A stretch of DNA of 64,000 nucleotides from Actinostola sp. cb2023 (Eukaryota; Cnidaria; Anthozoa; Actiniaria; Actinostolidae). The stretch spans positions 171,001 to 235,000 of the forward strand of contig JAUJYZ010000448.1 of NCBI GenBank assembly GCA_033675265.1. The letters are read 5' to 3'. The notes under the pieces were generated by a model that was not told the origin of the DNA, did no database searches, and saw nothing but the letters and a program-made list of their open reading frames with translations. The position numbers were made by a program, and so were the translations under genes. Shown here one piece after another: positions 45,688 to 56,262 of the stretch. Every line of letters begins with the position of its first letter. Positions within the stretch are counted from its first letter, which is position 1.

Positions 45688-47742
45688 GTTTAGACACAGG
45701 CAGCCCAACCATTGCTTTTGAGGCTACTAAGTAAATCAATAAAATGATATTTGCGTCTTTTTTTGATGGGTTTCCTGTGGTAGAGCGCGCGCGCGCAATA
45801 TATATAAACGTAGATATGCTGGGCTTCCTGTGTTGAGTACCGTATAATATTGGGATCCCTGTGCACATCCCGCGCGTCCCGCAGTACATGTGTATATTGA
45901 AACAAGGTATGAAACTCGGTCACGTGACAAATACGTTTTTGCTCCTAATCTTTGTCAATATGACGTGAAAATTCAATTTTTCTTCGATTAACTAAACTTT
46001 ACCGTATTCTCTAAATACTTTATAAGTATCAGCCGTCTAACTTCACCGTATGCGGAGAAATTTTAATTTTGACATTTTGCGCCTCATGGACCGATGTGCG
46101 GCGCACTTTAGTGGTGCACTTTTCCGTGAGGCAGTCGGATTTTACCTTCGAGAGAACATCGATAAGCGCTCGGCAAATCTAAACTATGATCTTTTTGACA
46201 AGTTTTAACATTGATATGTTCACTAAACATAAGTCAAAACATCTACGATATACTTATATTTGTTTTCTGTTTTGACTTCTGTAACGTATTTGTTTTGTAT
46301 TTTGATTTTTATCGATTAAAATGCTTCAAAATCAACGCATTGTGTTTTATAAATGCTGAATAGTCTCAATATTTAGTACTGCACAACACATTTTTGCTGT
46401 CACTATATCAGTACTTGTACCGCAAAATGACAAACAAACGTATTTATTACAACAATAAGTTTACTAGCTTTTTACACACTGTTTTGCCGTTCTTTCTGTG
46501 CAATTTATTCACTATATTGATCAGTAATAGCATGGATAATTAAATAATTGTACACAACCGACAAGTTGTGAATGATTGAATAACAAACATCAGAGTGGAA
46601 ACGATAAGCTTACTTACGTTCTTACGAAACATACAGTTAAAATTATTCTGTGTTTCTCAGATGATAGTATTTGCTAAATGTGTTGTGCTATTTCAATGAC
46701 AATAATGAACAACTGTTTAAGTATATTTTAGTTCACTGCAGCTTCAACTGCTTTATGAGTCCATCGCCATTCATGTCTCCTTCGATGTCAGTGAATTTGA
46801 GTTTGTCTATAATTTTGCTTCAGATGGTTTATGCTGTGTTGGCGTTCCCTTGTGTCAGAAGAACTATAAGTAAAGTACAAGATTAGTCAAACACTTTCTA
46901 GTGAGACAGTAAAAATGTTTAAACAGATAAAGTACTATCAGTCATTTGAGAGCTATAGCATAGGTTCCTTGTTGAAGTGTATTTCGATCACTGACAACTA
47001 CACAAGTCAAATTTATAGCTGTCATAATTTATGAAAATAATGGATTTGTTGAGGAATACTTAAGCAGCCATTCTGCCCTAGTATAGGCAAGTCCTTTTAT
47101 TAGAGAACATTTAGAGCAAATACTACGGAAAAACCTTGACAAAAATACTTTTAGTTCAGCTTACTTTTCAACAAAACTTTCTCACGTGTCGAGCACAACA
47201 TATCCAAAAGTTTTTCCACCATTCAAAATGAAAAAGGACTACTTTAAAACAGTCAAATCTCTTCTAAATTTACTTGAGGTTGACATTAATTGTAAACTTC
47301 TAAACTTACCATGAATAGGGAATAGAATCCCAACGCTTACACCGAAAAAATCAGTCTTTCTTGAAATGAACTTCTCTTCCACGTCCCGCCATTAGCGACA
47401 AAATAACGACTTCACCCTGGGTATCCCCCACGGGCCTGTAGCGCACGACGACTTCGGCTCTTCGGCTCACGGAAAAGTGCACCACTAAAGTGCGCCGCAC
47501 ATCGGTCCATGATACGCCATCAGTTTCACACCTTGTTTCAATATACACATTTGCTGCGGGCGCGTCCCGCAGGATGCACACAGGAAGCCCAACATTATAC
47601 ATTTCTATACACAGGGAACCCAATATATAAATGCACGCGCGCTCTACCACAGGAAACCCATCAAAAAAAAGACACAAATATCATTTGTTGATTTATTTAG
47701 TAGCCTCAAAAGCAATGGTTGGGCTGCTGCCTGTGGTTTAGA
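45688..47742. mobile_element. DNA element with about 240-bp inverted ends and a 7-bp target duplication
   Basis: The element (45695-47735) starts CACAGGCAGCCCAACCATTG and ends CAATGGTTGGGCTGCTGCCTGTG in mirrored form. It is flanked by GTTTAGA on both sides (45688-45694 and 47736-47742). The arms continue through GATGGGTTTCCTGTGGTAGA and ACAAGGTATGAAACT. A second inner pair (GACCGATGTGCGGCGCACTT near 46090 and its complement near 47490) shows the full arm is longer and interrupted on the left. The interior (46150-47340) has only short open frames, so it is non-autonomous or decayed. Confidence 0.88.
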
Positions 47743-47964
47743 TTCGTATTATCAGTCATTTCAAGCTAAATCTAAATCGTCAAAGAAGCACCACATAGCC
47801 ACGTACACGTGGAAAGCTCCCGTCAGGGATGGAGTGCTACCAACTTGCCTCCCACTTGAAAATCATTTGATATCAACAATAATATTCATTTACTGAATTG
47901 CGGTTGGATGTCAAATACGTAAACATGTATGCTTAATCGACAAGAAACCTCAAGGAACACATAA

Positions 47965-48035
47965 ATAAGAACTGTTGTTACAAAATGGGTCTTAGTCAAC
48001 AAGACCGTTTTGAGAACACAGACTTCAATATATAT
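47965..48035 (+). repeat. Single diverged unit of satellite E
   Basis: AACTGTTGTTACAAAATGGG and GTCAACAAGACCGTTTTGAG align with the 63-bp unit at 27366-28437. The hairpin here is longer (CAAAATGGGTCTT paired with AAGACCGTTTTG). As in the array, a TA-rich run follows it. Confidence 0.75.
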
Positions 48036-48452
48036 TAATAAAAATAACTTAACATTATTCAATTATTTTCAATTATTTTACATATTATTAAAATAATCAT
48101 TTTCGTGAGTATAAAAATGTTCTTACAAAAACGAACAGTAAAATAAATGAAAAAAAATCGGTACAGCGAGGAATCGATATCGGGCCTTGCATGGCCTTGC
48201 ATTGTGCTTCCAACGCGCTGTGTTTCTCTAATCAGTGCGAGCCACGGGACCATAGTAATTTGCACAACAATAGACAGCCCGTTCACAAGATACACTAGGT
48301 TATTTTGTCCTCCAAATCAACAAGCGTGCACGATAGCATAGTGGTGCGGGGCAGTTATTTAGTGGGACTAGGATCCGACTGTTCCCTCCCCCTTTGACTA
48401 CTAAGCTGATTGGTGTAATGCCCGGATATAGCGCGGATAGGACCGAAATCTT
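48036..48452. other. Unique sequence, no gene seen
   Basis: No open frame or RNA structure was recognised. Confidence 0.5.
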
Positions 48453-48895
48453 CATCCTATACTCGGCGGTCTACACTAGTGCTCATATATGAGAACACGA
48501 TCCATTAGCATATTTCACTTCATCGCAAACCTGCGTCGTGGCAGGTTCTCGCTCTCTGTGCTCATCGACATGGACAAATCTATGATTAAAGCATGCTCTT
48601 TCGTCTCGGTCGTTTTACAATTTATATGCTCGTATTTCAACGGTATAAGATTCGCCATTTTACTAACTCTATATCCTTTTATGTTTTAGTTTCTCTAACG
48701 GCTCCACGTGCATTCTCCTCGTCGCCGAAGGTTCTCGCTCTCTGTGCTCGTCGACATGGACAAATCTATGCTAAAACCTGCTCTTTCGTCTCGCCGGTCG
48801 TTTTACAATTGATATGCTAGTATTTCAACGGTCGCAAGATTGGTCATTTTACTAACTCTATATCCTTTTATTTTCTAGTTTCTCCAGCGACTCCA
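48453..48895 (+). repeat. Dispersed 85-bp repeat plus a tandem duplication of about 180 bp
   Basis: Bases 48455-48535 (CTCGGCGGTCTACACTAGTG through CACTTCATCGCAAACCTGC) recur at about 51441-51523. Bases 48547-48727 and 48728-48895 are two diverged tandem copies (GGTTCTCGCTCTCTGTGCTC, GACATGGACAAATCTATG, CTATATCCTTTTAT). Both copies end in a pyrimidine tract with TTTTAG or TTCTAG before TTTCTC, which resembles splice acceptors, but no conserved protein follows. Confidence 0.7.
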
Positions 48896-49489
48896 TGTGC
48901 TATCGCACTCTCCTTGGATGCCTCGGCTCTTAGGTTAATGGGTCTGTCGTGTTTGCTTCTGGTGTTGGAGTTTGCCGTGCAAGTATCAATTTTGTCGCGG
49001 TTCGACTTGCTCGGAGTACGTGGGAGTAAGTATTGGACTATTTCTCGAGTTGCTTCACCGGTTTGAGTACGTTTTGCCTCAAAACATATCAACAAATCGG
49101 TGTCGTTTACCCTTAGGGGACTGGGCACGAGTTGGTTGGTCACCCTGTTTCGCTTTTCCAGGCCCCTATGGCCGTGAAACAAAATGGCTGATCAGTTGAC
49201 ATTCATTTGATCGAATTCCTGTAAGTTTGGATGGATTTTTCGATGAAAATCGTACTTTTAAGCGAAAATATTTACAGGGATTCCAAATATGGTAAGTACA
49301 AATGTCCAAATAAGGTAGTAAAATCTGGTTGAGCTAACGACACTTTTGTATGAGGCATTTTTTGATATGATGTAAATTTGTCGAGTTGCTGTACACGTAC
49401 TTTCAGTGAATTTTAGGTCATAGGTATCGGTATATTTTGTCTTTTCGCGGCAATTGTAGGTCGTTGTAAATTCATTTTTCTTTGCATAT
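48896..49489. other. Unique sequence, no gene seen
   Basis: No protein similarity in any frame that I recognise. Confidence 0.45.
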
Positions 49490-49815
49490 TGTTTAGCGGT
49501 AAAACCTGTCCGCTATTTGGTCATGAGATAATTGGCATTTTATTTACTCATGGCATTTTGTTCTGTGCATGCATCGTATTGTTTAGCGGTAAAACCTGTC
49601 AGCTATTTGGTCATGAGATAATTGGCATTTTATTTACTCATGGCATTTTGTTCTGTGCATGCATCATATTGTTTAGCGGTATAACGTGTCCGCTATTTGG
49701 CCATGAGATTAGTTGACATTTTTATTTACTGATGGCAATCTGTTTAATTTTGTGTATACATTTCCTCTGCATAATGTTTAGCGGTAAACTCTGTCCGCTA
49801 TTTGGCCACGAGAGA
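49490..49815 (+). repeat. Short tandem repeat, four units of about 90-106 bp
   Basis: TGTTTAGCGGTAAAACCTGTC begins units near 49492, 49581, 49670 and 49776. The first two are almost identical (TTTGGTCATGAGATAATTGG, CATGGCATTTTGTTCTGTGC). The later two are diverged. Confidence 0.85.
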
Positions 49816-51384
49816 AATCAAGGAGCCAATTATCTCATGGTAATTTGCTTTGTGTATGCATTTTTCTTTTATATTGCCTCGCAAATATTTAACACTGATT
49901 TTGCGGAGTTGCGTCATATTCGCATCTCACCACAAATTAAATATTAATGTTTAATTTGGTCAAATATTTCAATATTTTGCTACTCTGTGTGTGACATGAT
50001 ATGTTTGGCTCCATTGTTCCTCATGTCTTTCTATGCAGACTTTTGTGATTTGTGCACTGAATTTATTGTTTAGATGCCATGCGTGTTAAATTGTTTTGCC
50101 GCTCATGGTGTAACAAAAATGTTAGGGTCTCATTGTTCCTTATAGTTGCCTCACCAGTACCCTCCCACTCTAGGATGACAGTTTTGAAAGGATTACTGAC
50201 ACTCAAGGCTGTCATCCCCTGAGCCACTCCCCCTTTTGATTTACTTTCTATTCTTGGTTTGCACATGACGTCATAGCTAAAATGTATAATATTATCATAC
50301 AAAACTATTTGTGCGATATTTTGTTTATATCCATAAGAAAAGTACGTGTACATGTTTGACTTTTAATTTACCGAGAGTCAATTTTCTGACACGCAACACT
50401 GTCACGTGACGGTGTATCCTAAATCCAGAGATTTAGGGAAATTTGCTTCAAAGCATGCGTTTTTTAGACTTTTTACTGGCTTTGTGAGTGATATGTAAGT
50501 TTGATCTGATAAATATTTCTATTGGCAAACTAGAGTTGTTTGTAATATTAACACGTGATTTTCATCCTTGATGTTTCGACGCCATGTTGGTGCGCTACAG
50601 TTGTACACCAAGATGGCGGTCCCATACACTTCACACAAAACTGCGCACATTTAATCGCTCATATCTCAGCATTGAAAACGTCTTACAACTCAAACTTTGC
50701 TTGAGATACATGATTTTGACTGCGCTTTTGGTTCTAAGAGCTTTTGTTCAATCATATTTAATCAAAGCCCAAAAATACTTAACGATGTCGTAAGTGCAAA
50801 CCAGCAATTTTCCTTAGCCTCTTGTAAAATGTTTTTGGGAGTACGATTCTCCCTTCAGAGTGGCTCAGGGAATGACAGAATATAAGTGTCATGTGACCTC
50901 TGTCAGCCGCCTCTTGGAGGTGTTTAGGTTGGGTTTAGGACTGTGCGCACACCCATACATGGAAACTCGTTTTAACTCCTCGCAAACATTGGATTGAATT
51001 ATACTCTAGATTTTTAAATGCGTTAGGGACTTGAAAGATTGCTCATGGAGGCGCGATGAGCCGCTGCGCGGTTTGCCGTCTTGAAGAACATGTTACGAAA
51101 GCAAGCACGGGATTTGAAGAAGGTGATCGTGCTCGCAATTGACAGGAATTACGTACTTCCACTTCGTTTTATCTTTATTTGGAGATCTACTCAGTGGGTG
51201 TTTGAGGTTGGGATCCGCGGTCGCCCTGCGTTTTTTTTGAGTTTGGGGCACTGCGGTTTTCTAGTTTGGAGCCCTGTGGTTTTTTGAGTTTGGGGTCCTG
51301 CGCTTGTTTGAGTTGTTTGGGGCCCTGCGCTTGTTTGAGGTTTGGGTTCTTGGGTTTGAGTATGCAGTACCGCAGCATCTTACA
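49816..51384. other. Unique sequence, no gene recognised
   Basis: Long stretch with only short, unsupported open frames. Near 51230-51350 a G/T-rich phrase (GTTTGGGGCCCTGCG-like) recurs about five times at 24-30 bp spacing, an irregular minisatellite. Confidence 0.45.
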
Positions 51385-51725
51385 AAGCGGAGCCAGGTCT
51401 CCCATTCTCATATATGAGCACAGTGAGACCTTGGAGAATAGAATACTATACTCGGCGGTCTCACTAGTGCTCATATATGAGAACACTCCATTAGCATATT
51501 TCACTTCATCGCAAACCTGCAGAGGGCGTTCTGCTATCCCGTATCTGTCATATTTATTTGAGGTTTCATTGTGCTCAACCAGACGGTTGCTCTCGAGAAG
51601 TTTTCGCCCATCCCTCCCTCCCATGAGTTTTCTTTCGCCTTTTATCGAGAGCTCCGCCAGGTCTCCCATTCTCATATACGAGCACAGTGAGACCGTGGAG
51701 TATAGAATACTATACGTAACATACG
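51385..51725. repeat. Fold-back repeat built on GGTCTC...CTCATATATGAG
   Basis: CCAGGTCTCCCATTCTCATA occurs at about 51391 and again at about 51656, and between them lies the inverted form (CGGTCTCACTAGTGCTCATA). The central stretch is shared with 48455-48535. Confidence 0.7.
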
Positions 51726-51738
51726 ATGACTCAGCATA

Positions 51739-51830
51739 ATGTCTGGGATTATGGGCCTTTTTTGGATAAATTACCGACATTAATCTCTTTTGAACCTGGG
51801 GGTCGAGGGTTCGAGTCCCAGCCGTGACAT
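51739..51830 (+). tRNA. Possible tRNA-like or tRNA-derived SINE relic
   Basis: GGGTTCGAGTCCC at about 51807-51819 matches the Pol III B-box (GGTTCGANTCC), and the following CCGTGACA could pair with TGTC at 51739-51742 as a partial acceptor stem. The T-stem has only three good pairs and no convincing A-box or anticodon arm is present. A working tRNA is unlikely. Confidence 0.25.
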
Positions 51831-52217
51831 TCATTCTTTTTTTATTTTGGTTTTCTTCTTCTTTGGCTCTTGTTTGTTTGTTTTCTTTTTTGGAATTGTT
51901 TACATATTTCTTCTGTTTTTGGAAAAAAATTTGTAAAAAAGCATATTGATAAGCTTTCACCCGATCTCCTTCTCTGAGCCCTAGGTCCAGTTAATTAAAT
52001 AATTTAATTATATATGTTTTTTTTGGGGGGGGGAGGTCAAAATAGGAGGTCAAAATACCCCCTCCAAATAGGGGGTCAAACTACCCCCCCTATTTGTAAG
52101 AGATTCTCTTAGAGAGATTTAGTGCTTGATATTCAACTGATTTCCGCCTAATAGCATCTTTGGGCTTTATATCTGAGTTTGATATTCAACAATAAAAAAT
52201 CAGTATAGAATATATAA

Positions 52218-52538
52218 ATGGAATGTGAATCACGCGACTTTCGAATTTGTCCCGATTGTGGTGTCAAAAGGGAGGTTGAGCAGTGCCAAATGACATGTCC
52301 TCAGTTTCATATCATTGAATATGGTACTTATTTCTATGAGGATACTCCATGGGGCTATAGGAAAAAAACAGAATTTTCACCGATGAGATTATACTACAAG
52401 TGGATGGATAAGATTTCACTGGAGATGGAGGTTTCAGATTATTTATTACGATGGGCCGAATTCTTCTTTGGAAAGGTGATTGTGGCGAGACGGGAACTCC
52501 ATCACACCAAGCATATTTATTATCCTTTTTACATTTAG
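52218..52538 (+). CDS. Small zinc-ribbon-like protein of the replicon-like element
   Basis: A 106-residue frame starts just after a TATA-like run (AATATATAA) and ends right before the left arm begins, so it is single copy in the element. It has Cys at 3, 11, 14, 23 and 27 (ICPDCG, then QCQMTC), a plausible zinc ribbon, followed by a mostly helical, aromatic-rich part (LYYKWMDKISLEMEV, LLRWAEFFF). The layout recalls small viral or TFIIB-like transcription factors with an N-terminal zinc ribbon and a helical domain. That is a guess from pattern only. It is one of the few intact frames here. Confidence 0.45.
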   Translation: MECESRDFRICPDCGVKREVEQCQMTCPQFHIIEYGTYFYEDTPWGYRKKTEFSPMRLYYKWMDKISLEMEVSDYLLRWAEFFFGKVIVARRELHHTKHIYYPFYI

Positions 52539-52696
52539 TAGAGTACAAAAACGTAGGTTTACCACCCTTTCGGCTACCAAAAAAGATGTGGGTTTCGACA
52601 TAGTTCTCTTCTTTCCCTATTGGTCCAGTATTTTTTTATTTTTTTGTATTTGTAGCTGAAATATTTTTTATGTGCATTTTACATTTTCCTGTATAT

Positions 52697-54180
52697 ATGG
52701 CTACCCTAGAAGACATTGGGCTACAAACAAAGAAATCTATTCTACGACATCTACTACTAGAAAACACATACGAAAGCAACCTTGTTTCGGACATATCGAG
52801 GTGCAACTATCTAGAAGAAAACTAAGGAAGAACAAATCTACAACCCCTCGAAGGACTACCTGCATTTGTGGATGATCTATATATATTTGGCTCCTTGGAG
52901 GAAAAAGAAATATCCAAACATGGAAAAGCCCTATGTACAGATGCGAAAGATGTTGTCTCTAGAATTTCTATCGAAATGTGAAACTGAAAATATTCGAGAA
53001 ACCCTGCTCTATAGAAATACTACACACAGTTCGGTGTGGGAGTGGAGGTATTGTTCGAGAGACCATTACAAAAATAGAAACAAGAAATCCAGAAGCAAAA
53101 ATTGCCTGGGGGACACAAACTGTGGAGGGATATTTTGTTGCAAAGGCAGATGTGTCCGAAATCCGATTCGAGGAAATCTGGAAAAAAACTACCAGAATTG
53201 GAAAAGGCTATTCTCCGCCATGGATATGGAATCTATTCGATCGACTACACACAAGATTTCTCGGGAACATTAGATCGGGAGGCCTTGGTAGCACATCTAC
53301 AAACACTAGGATATGTCTTGCAAGGACAAGTCGCAAAAAATAGCATAGGTACCATTCTCGACAATACGAACACCGTGGGAAGACAGGTTTGTACCTACAT
53401 CCAGGAGACATTCATTCCACGATAAGTACAAAATTATACAACAAAATCGTCTCGAATTTCGAGGCTGGAAAGGTACAAGATCCTCCTCTTTCCGCTCATC
53501 TGGCGGAATATGTGGATTGTCCCAACCAACACCTTCGAAAAACATTCCACCACCCAGATGTCCAAAAAAGAGGATGTACAAGGTTGGAAATTTCGGTCTA
53601 TGGATACACAAAAGATTGTCGATACCTCCTCCAGGAGACTATACAATCCTTAATGGGAGATAACTTGTTCGTGGTACAACCCCCAAGAAACAATGGGAAA
53701 ACTTGGCAAAACATTTGGACCGATCTTGCGTTGTAGTAAATCGAGGAATGCATGGGAGAAATCTACCACGCATGGTATGGACACAACAAAACAGGTAGAA
53801 TTTCTGGAGTTCGAATCCATCCACAACCGCATATTTTGGAGGACGATGCAAAGTGGGAAAGAGCCATACAATGGGCCATTTCCGATTTTGGTTTGCGAAA
53901 CTGCCCAATATTTCGAGTGGATGTCTCTCTAGACAACAAAAATATATCGATTGCACCTCTACGATGCTATACCAAAGACGCCCCAACCATTTGTACCCCA
54001 ACTACCAGACCCACAAAAATCCCAGATTATCCACCCCCAATATCCAAGATTTTCTACCCGAAGCAACACATATCTCTTCGCAATGGAGAACAAAGAAATG
54101 CCAAACTGTAGGAATCGAGAAACACACATTTCCAATAAAGGAGATAGAAACAGACCGAAAAGTCTCCATATAATCGAAGA
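52697..54180 (+). pseudogene. Broken large gene, possibly a replication initiator
   Basis: Protein-like sequence runs through several frames separated by stops and shifts. A start lies at 52697 (MATLEDIGLQ) and readable segments at 52978-53180, 53190-53400, 53389-53700 and 53752-53990. Features include a GIYSIDYTQDF strand, a TKLYNKIVSNFEAG strand and a GCTRLEISVYG strand in that order. This resembles the order of an Asp-bearing strand, a Tyr-Asn/Asp-Lys strand and a Arg-Phe/Leu-Glu strand seen in rolling-circle initiators of the Rep_trans and phage gene II type. A later segment reads WERAIQWAISDFGLR and CPIFRVDV. I do not see the classical HUH motif, so this assignment is a hypothesis. The N-terminal half has no copy in the right arm. 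Confidence 0.45.
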
Positions 54181-54197
54181 AAAGCAGAGAATCGAGA

Positions 54198-54593
54198 ATG
54201 ATGGAATTGGAATATATACAAAACTCCGAAGAATGGTTGGAGACAATAGAGAGTCGATCTACAGAACGAATACAAAAAATACAAAAAAGAGATTTGGAGA
54301 TCCAGGAGATCCAGAAGAAGTCGGAAGCCGCAAGAGCAGCAAAAAACAAAATACCAGAAATCCAACATTCTGTAGAAAGTGCTTTGCAAGACAACACATA
54401 CAAAGTATTCCAAAATATTGGAAAATACACAACACTCGGGTTCCGAGATTGCAAAACCTGCAAAAGAGTAGTTCTCCGAAACGAAGAAAAGAAAGTTGTG
54501 GTTTTTACAACCCGGAGACTAGATGCAATTCTAGAACATACAAAAGATTGTTTCGAAGTCGAAGATGATAGGTGGGGGAGAACAATGTATTGA
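54198..54593 (+). CDS. Coiled-coil protein of the replicon-like element, left copy
   Basis: A 131-residue frame. Residues 1-70 are strongly helical and charged (ESRSTERIQKIQKRDLEIQE), suggesting a coiled coil. A short Cys pair (RDCKTCKRVV) and a basic strand follow. The same protein is encoded on the minus strand in the right arm (56623-57039) with about eight substitutions over the shared 110 residues and a different C-terminus caused by a frameshift. It could be the C-terminal part of the larger upstream gene. Function unknown. Confidence 0.5.
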   Translation: MMELEYIQNSEEWLETIESRSTERIQKIQKRDLEIQEIQKKSEAARAAKNKIPEIQHSVESALQDNTYKVFQNIGKYTTLGFRDCKTCKRVVLRNEEKKVVVFTTRRLDAILEHTKDCFEVEDDRWGRTMY

Positions 54594-54686
54594 CTACAAG
54601 CCCCATACTTCCAAATAGAAATACTCCCCACAAGAACCGACATAATGCAAGACAACAAATAAATATCGTGGAACCCAACAAACATT

Positions 54687-55124
54687 TTGCACCCACCCAA
54701 AAAAGTGGATTTGCAACTGCTACTAGACAAAATCGAATACCCAGAAAACCTAGATCTAGAACCAGAACCAAGGATGGAAAAAATAGAATTTCCAACAAAC
54801 ACAAAAAATGCTATGGATATTCCCGAGGGAGAATACATGGCACAGCTTTGGGCAACAAAGGAATATCGAGGTGCAAAAACAACTGTACTTTTCTTGTACA
54901 ACGATACAACGGAATCCATACCAGTGTGTGGGTGGTTTCTGGAAAAAGCCCTAGAAAAAATAGATCTATGGGAGGTACTTCCCCCAATACACTGCAAAAT
55001 GGGTACAACAAACACAACAAAAACAAAAAAAAAGGATAGATTTGCAACAGTCCATGCACTGTATAAAAACGGACAAAGCGTAGGGCAGATATCGACGAGT
55101 CTATCGACCCCATCCATTCCATAG
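54687..55124 (+). CDS. Uncharacterised protein of the replicon-like element
   Basis: A 145-residue frame. The middle part (PEGEYMAQLWATKEYRGAK, TTVLFLYND, then IPVCGWFLEKALEKIDL) reads like a compact beta-barrel followed by a helix, the style of small single-strand-binding proteins, but no family could be named. The right arm holds the same gene in broken form (minus strand, about 56669-56239). The coding start overlaps a short upstream frame, so the exact N-terminus is uncertain. Confidence 0.45.
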   Translation: MHPPKKVDLQLLLDKIEYPENLDLEPEPRMEKIEFPTNTKNAMDIPEGEYMAQLWATKEYRGAKTTVLFLYNDTTESIPVCGWFLEKALEKIDLWEVLPPIHCKMGTTNTTKTKKKDRFATVHALYKNGQSVGQISTSLSTPSIP

Positions 55125-55337
55125 AAATACCCACCCAAGAGAATTGGCAACGAACCCACTACCATAGTTTCATCCAGATATTTCTTTGGGTACAATTCCA
55201 ACCACCCCATCTGGACAGCCTGTTTGGCAGCCATAGAATTTTGTATATGTTTCTTTGTCGATCTAGAATGGACTTGTAGGTATAGTACTTGACCAAGAAC
55301 TTCGTAGAAACTTGCAAGTCCGTGTTGGAATGTTGGA

Positions 55338-55634
55338 ATGTATTCTAGAATATATAGAATGCCGCTCCAGAAGAAGAATCTATCCCCCGAACAAATCGAG
55401 GAAATCCAAAATCTGCGGGGCAAAGAATCCCAAGGCCATGTAGCTGCAAAATATGGTATTGGCGTCCCGCGCCTCCGAAATATTTGGAATGAAGAAAACA
55501 AGGAAATAGTTCCAGCTACTATTGTAGAGCCTTTGGTTATCCAAGAGAAAAAAGATGTTGTTGCGCCCCCACCCATAGTCGAAGATTTCTTTGCGCGAAT
55601 AGAAGAAAATCACCGTCTCCTCCTCGGCCTTTAA
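55338..55634 (+). CDS. Helix-turn-helix protein in the unique centre
   Basis: A 98-residue frame, or shorter if it starts at the Met in RMPLQKK. Residues about 14-45 (LSPEQIEEIQNLRGKESQGH and VAAKYGIGVPRLRNIW) fit a homeodomain-like helix-turn-helix as found in resolvase- or transposase-type DNA-binding modules. A Pro-rich linker and a helical end follow. Being in the 0.8-kb centre, it is single copy. It may be the element's regulator; this is inferred from fold pattern alone. Confidence 0.5.
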   Translation: MYSRIYRMPLQKKNLSPEQIEEIQNLRGKESQGHVAAKYGIGVPRLRNIWNEENKEIVPATIVEPLVIQEKKDVVAPPPIVEDFFARIEENHRLLLGL

Positions 55635-55675
55635 AAAAAAATATCGAGTAGACATCGGGGCGATTTCCTTCCCTT

Positions 55676-55981
55676 TTGGAGGAAGCCGAAGAAGACTTCG
55701 AAGAAATCCAAGAAGAAATCGAGGAAATAGTGGAAACAACAAAAACGAATCGGGATTTGGAGTTTGTAGTGTTGGGAGTTGGAGGTGGGGTGGGGTGGCT
55801 GTCTTCTCTTTCTTGGCATGGTTGGGAGAACGAGAAAAAAAAAACCTTCCTTCTATGGATTCGCCGCCCCCGACACCTCCACCATTCCCGGGAAAAAAAG
55901 AAACCCTATTCCCAGTATGGATTAGATATGCTCGAAAATAGCTATATTTGGGTGCGGCAAAATGCTCCCTTTCTTTTGTAG
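55676..55981 (+). CDS. Doubtful acidic open frame in the unique centre
   Basis: A 101-residue frame starting with a Glu-rich helix (MEEAEEDFEEIQEEIEEIVE) and followed by low-complexity sequence. Another frame in the same stretch reads a Pro-rich string, so the true frame is unclear. Listed because nothing else explains 55640-55980. Confidence 0.2.
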   Translation: MEEAEEDFEEIQEEIEEIVETTKTNRDLEFVVLGVGGGVGWLSSLSWHGWENEKKKTFLLWIRRPRHLHHSREKKKPYSQYGLDMLENSYIWVRQNAPFLL

Positions 55982-56023
55982 AAAAATATATATAATTGCA
56001 AAAATATACTATGGACTTGGTAG

Positions 56024-56262
56024 CACAGAGAGACCAAATACCAAAATTCGAAAACTTCGAAAAGACTATAGAAAAAATCGACAAAGAAATATATACAAAA
56101 TTATATGGCTGCCAAACAGGCTGTCCAGATGGGGTGGTTGGAATTGTACCCAAAGAAATATGTGGATGGATAGACGACCTATATTTGGTTGGAAACTATG
56201 GTAGTGGGTTCGTTGCCAATTCTCTTGGGTGGGTATTTCTATGGAATGGATGGGGTCGATAG
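56024..56262 (+). CDS. Small protein spanning the centre/right-arm junction
   Basis: From the Met at 56024 the frame reads MDLVAQRDQIPKFENFEKT and then a Cys pair (YGCQTGCPDG) before a Gly-rich end. Its C-terminal part lies in the right arm, so the equivalent sequence also occurs on the minus strand of the left arm (55264-55080) without this start. It converges with the genes of that arm. No family recognised. Confidence 0.4.

Larger units (their letters stand above)
52541..55264 (+). repeat. Left arm of the inverted duplication
   Basis: Matches 57512-56078 on the opposite strand. From about 52541 to 52655 it pairs with 57392-57512 (TTTCGGCTACCAAAAAAGAT, TCCCTATTGGTCCAGTATTT). From about 53695 to 55264 it pairs with 57391-56078. 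The 1.04 kb between is present only here, so the right arm carries a deletion. The arms differ by scattered substitutions and small indels. Confidence 0.92.

Noticed and set aside
48547..48895. Duplicated exons with TTTTAG/TTCTAG acceptors
   Set aside because: The supposed exon sequences share no conserved protein frame, and donors are not convincing. A plain tandem duplication explains it.
51739..51830. Functional tRNA gene
   Set aside because: Only the B-box is good. The acceptor and T stems are incomplete and no anticodon arm could be drawn.
51187..51960. A 257-codon minus-strand open frame
   Set aside because: It crosses a minisatellite, a fold-back repeat and the tRNA-like relic. The translation is a mix of low-complexity and repeat-derived sequence.
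54002..55576. A 524-codon minus-strand open frame
   Set aside because: It runs antisense to several better-supported plus-strand frames in the left arm. Its translation is rich in Phe, Cys and Ser with no domain structure, as expected from the complement of Lys/Glu-rich coding sequence.
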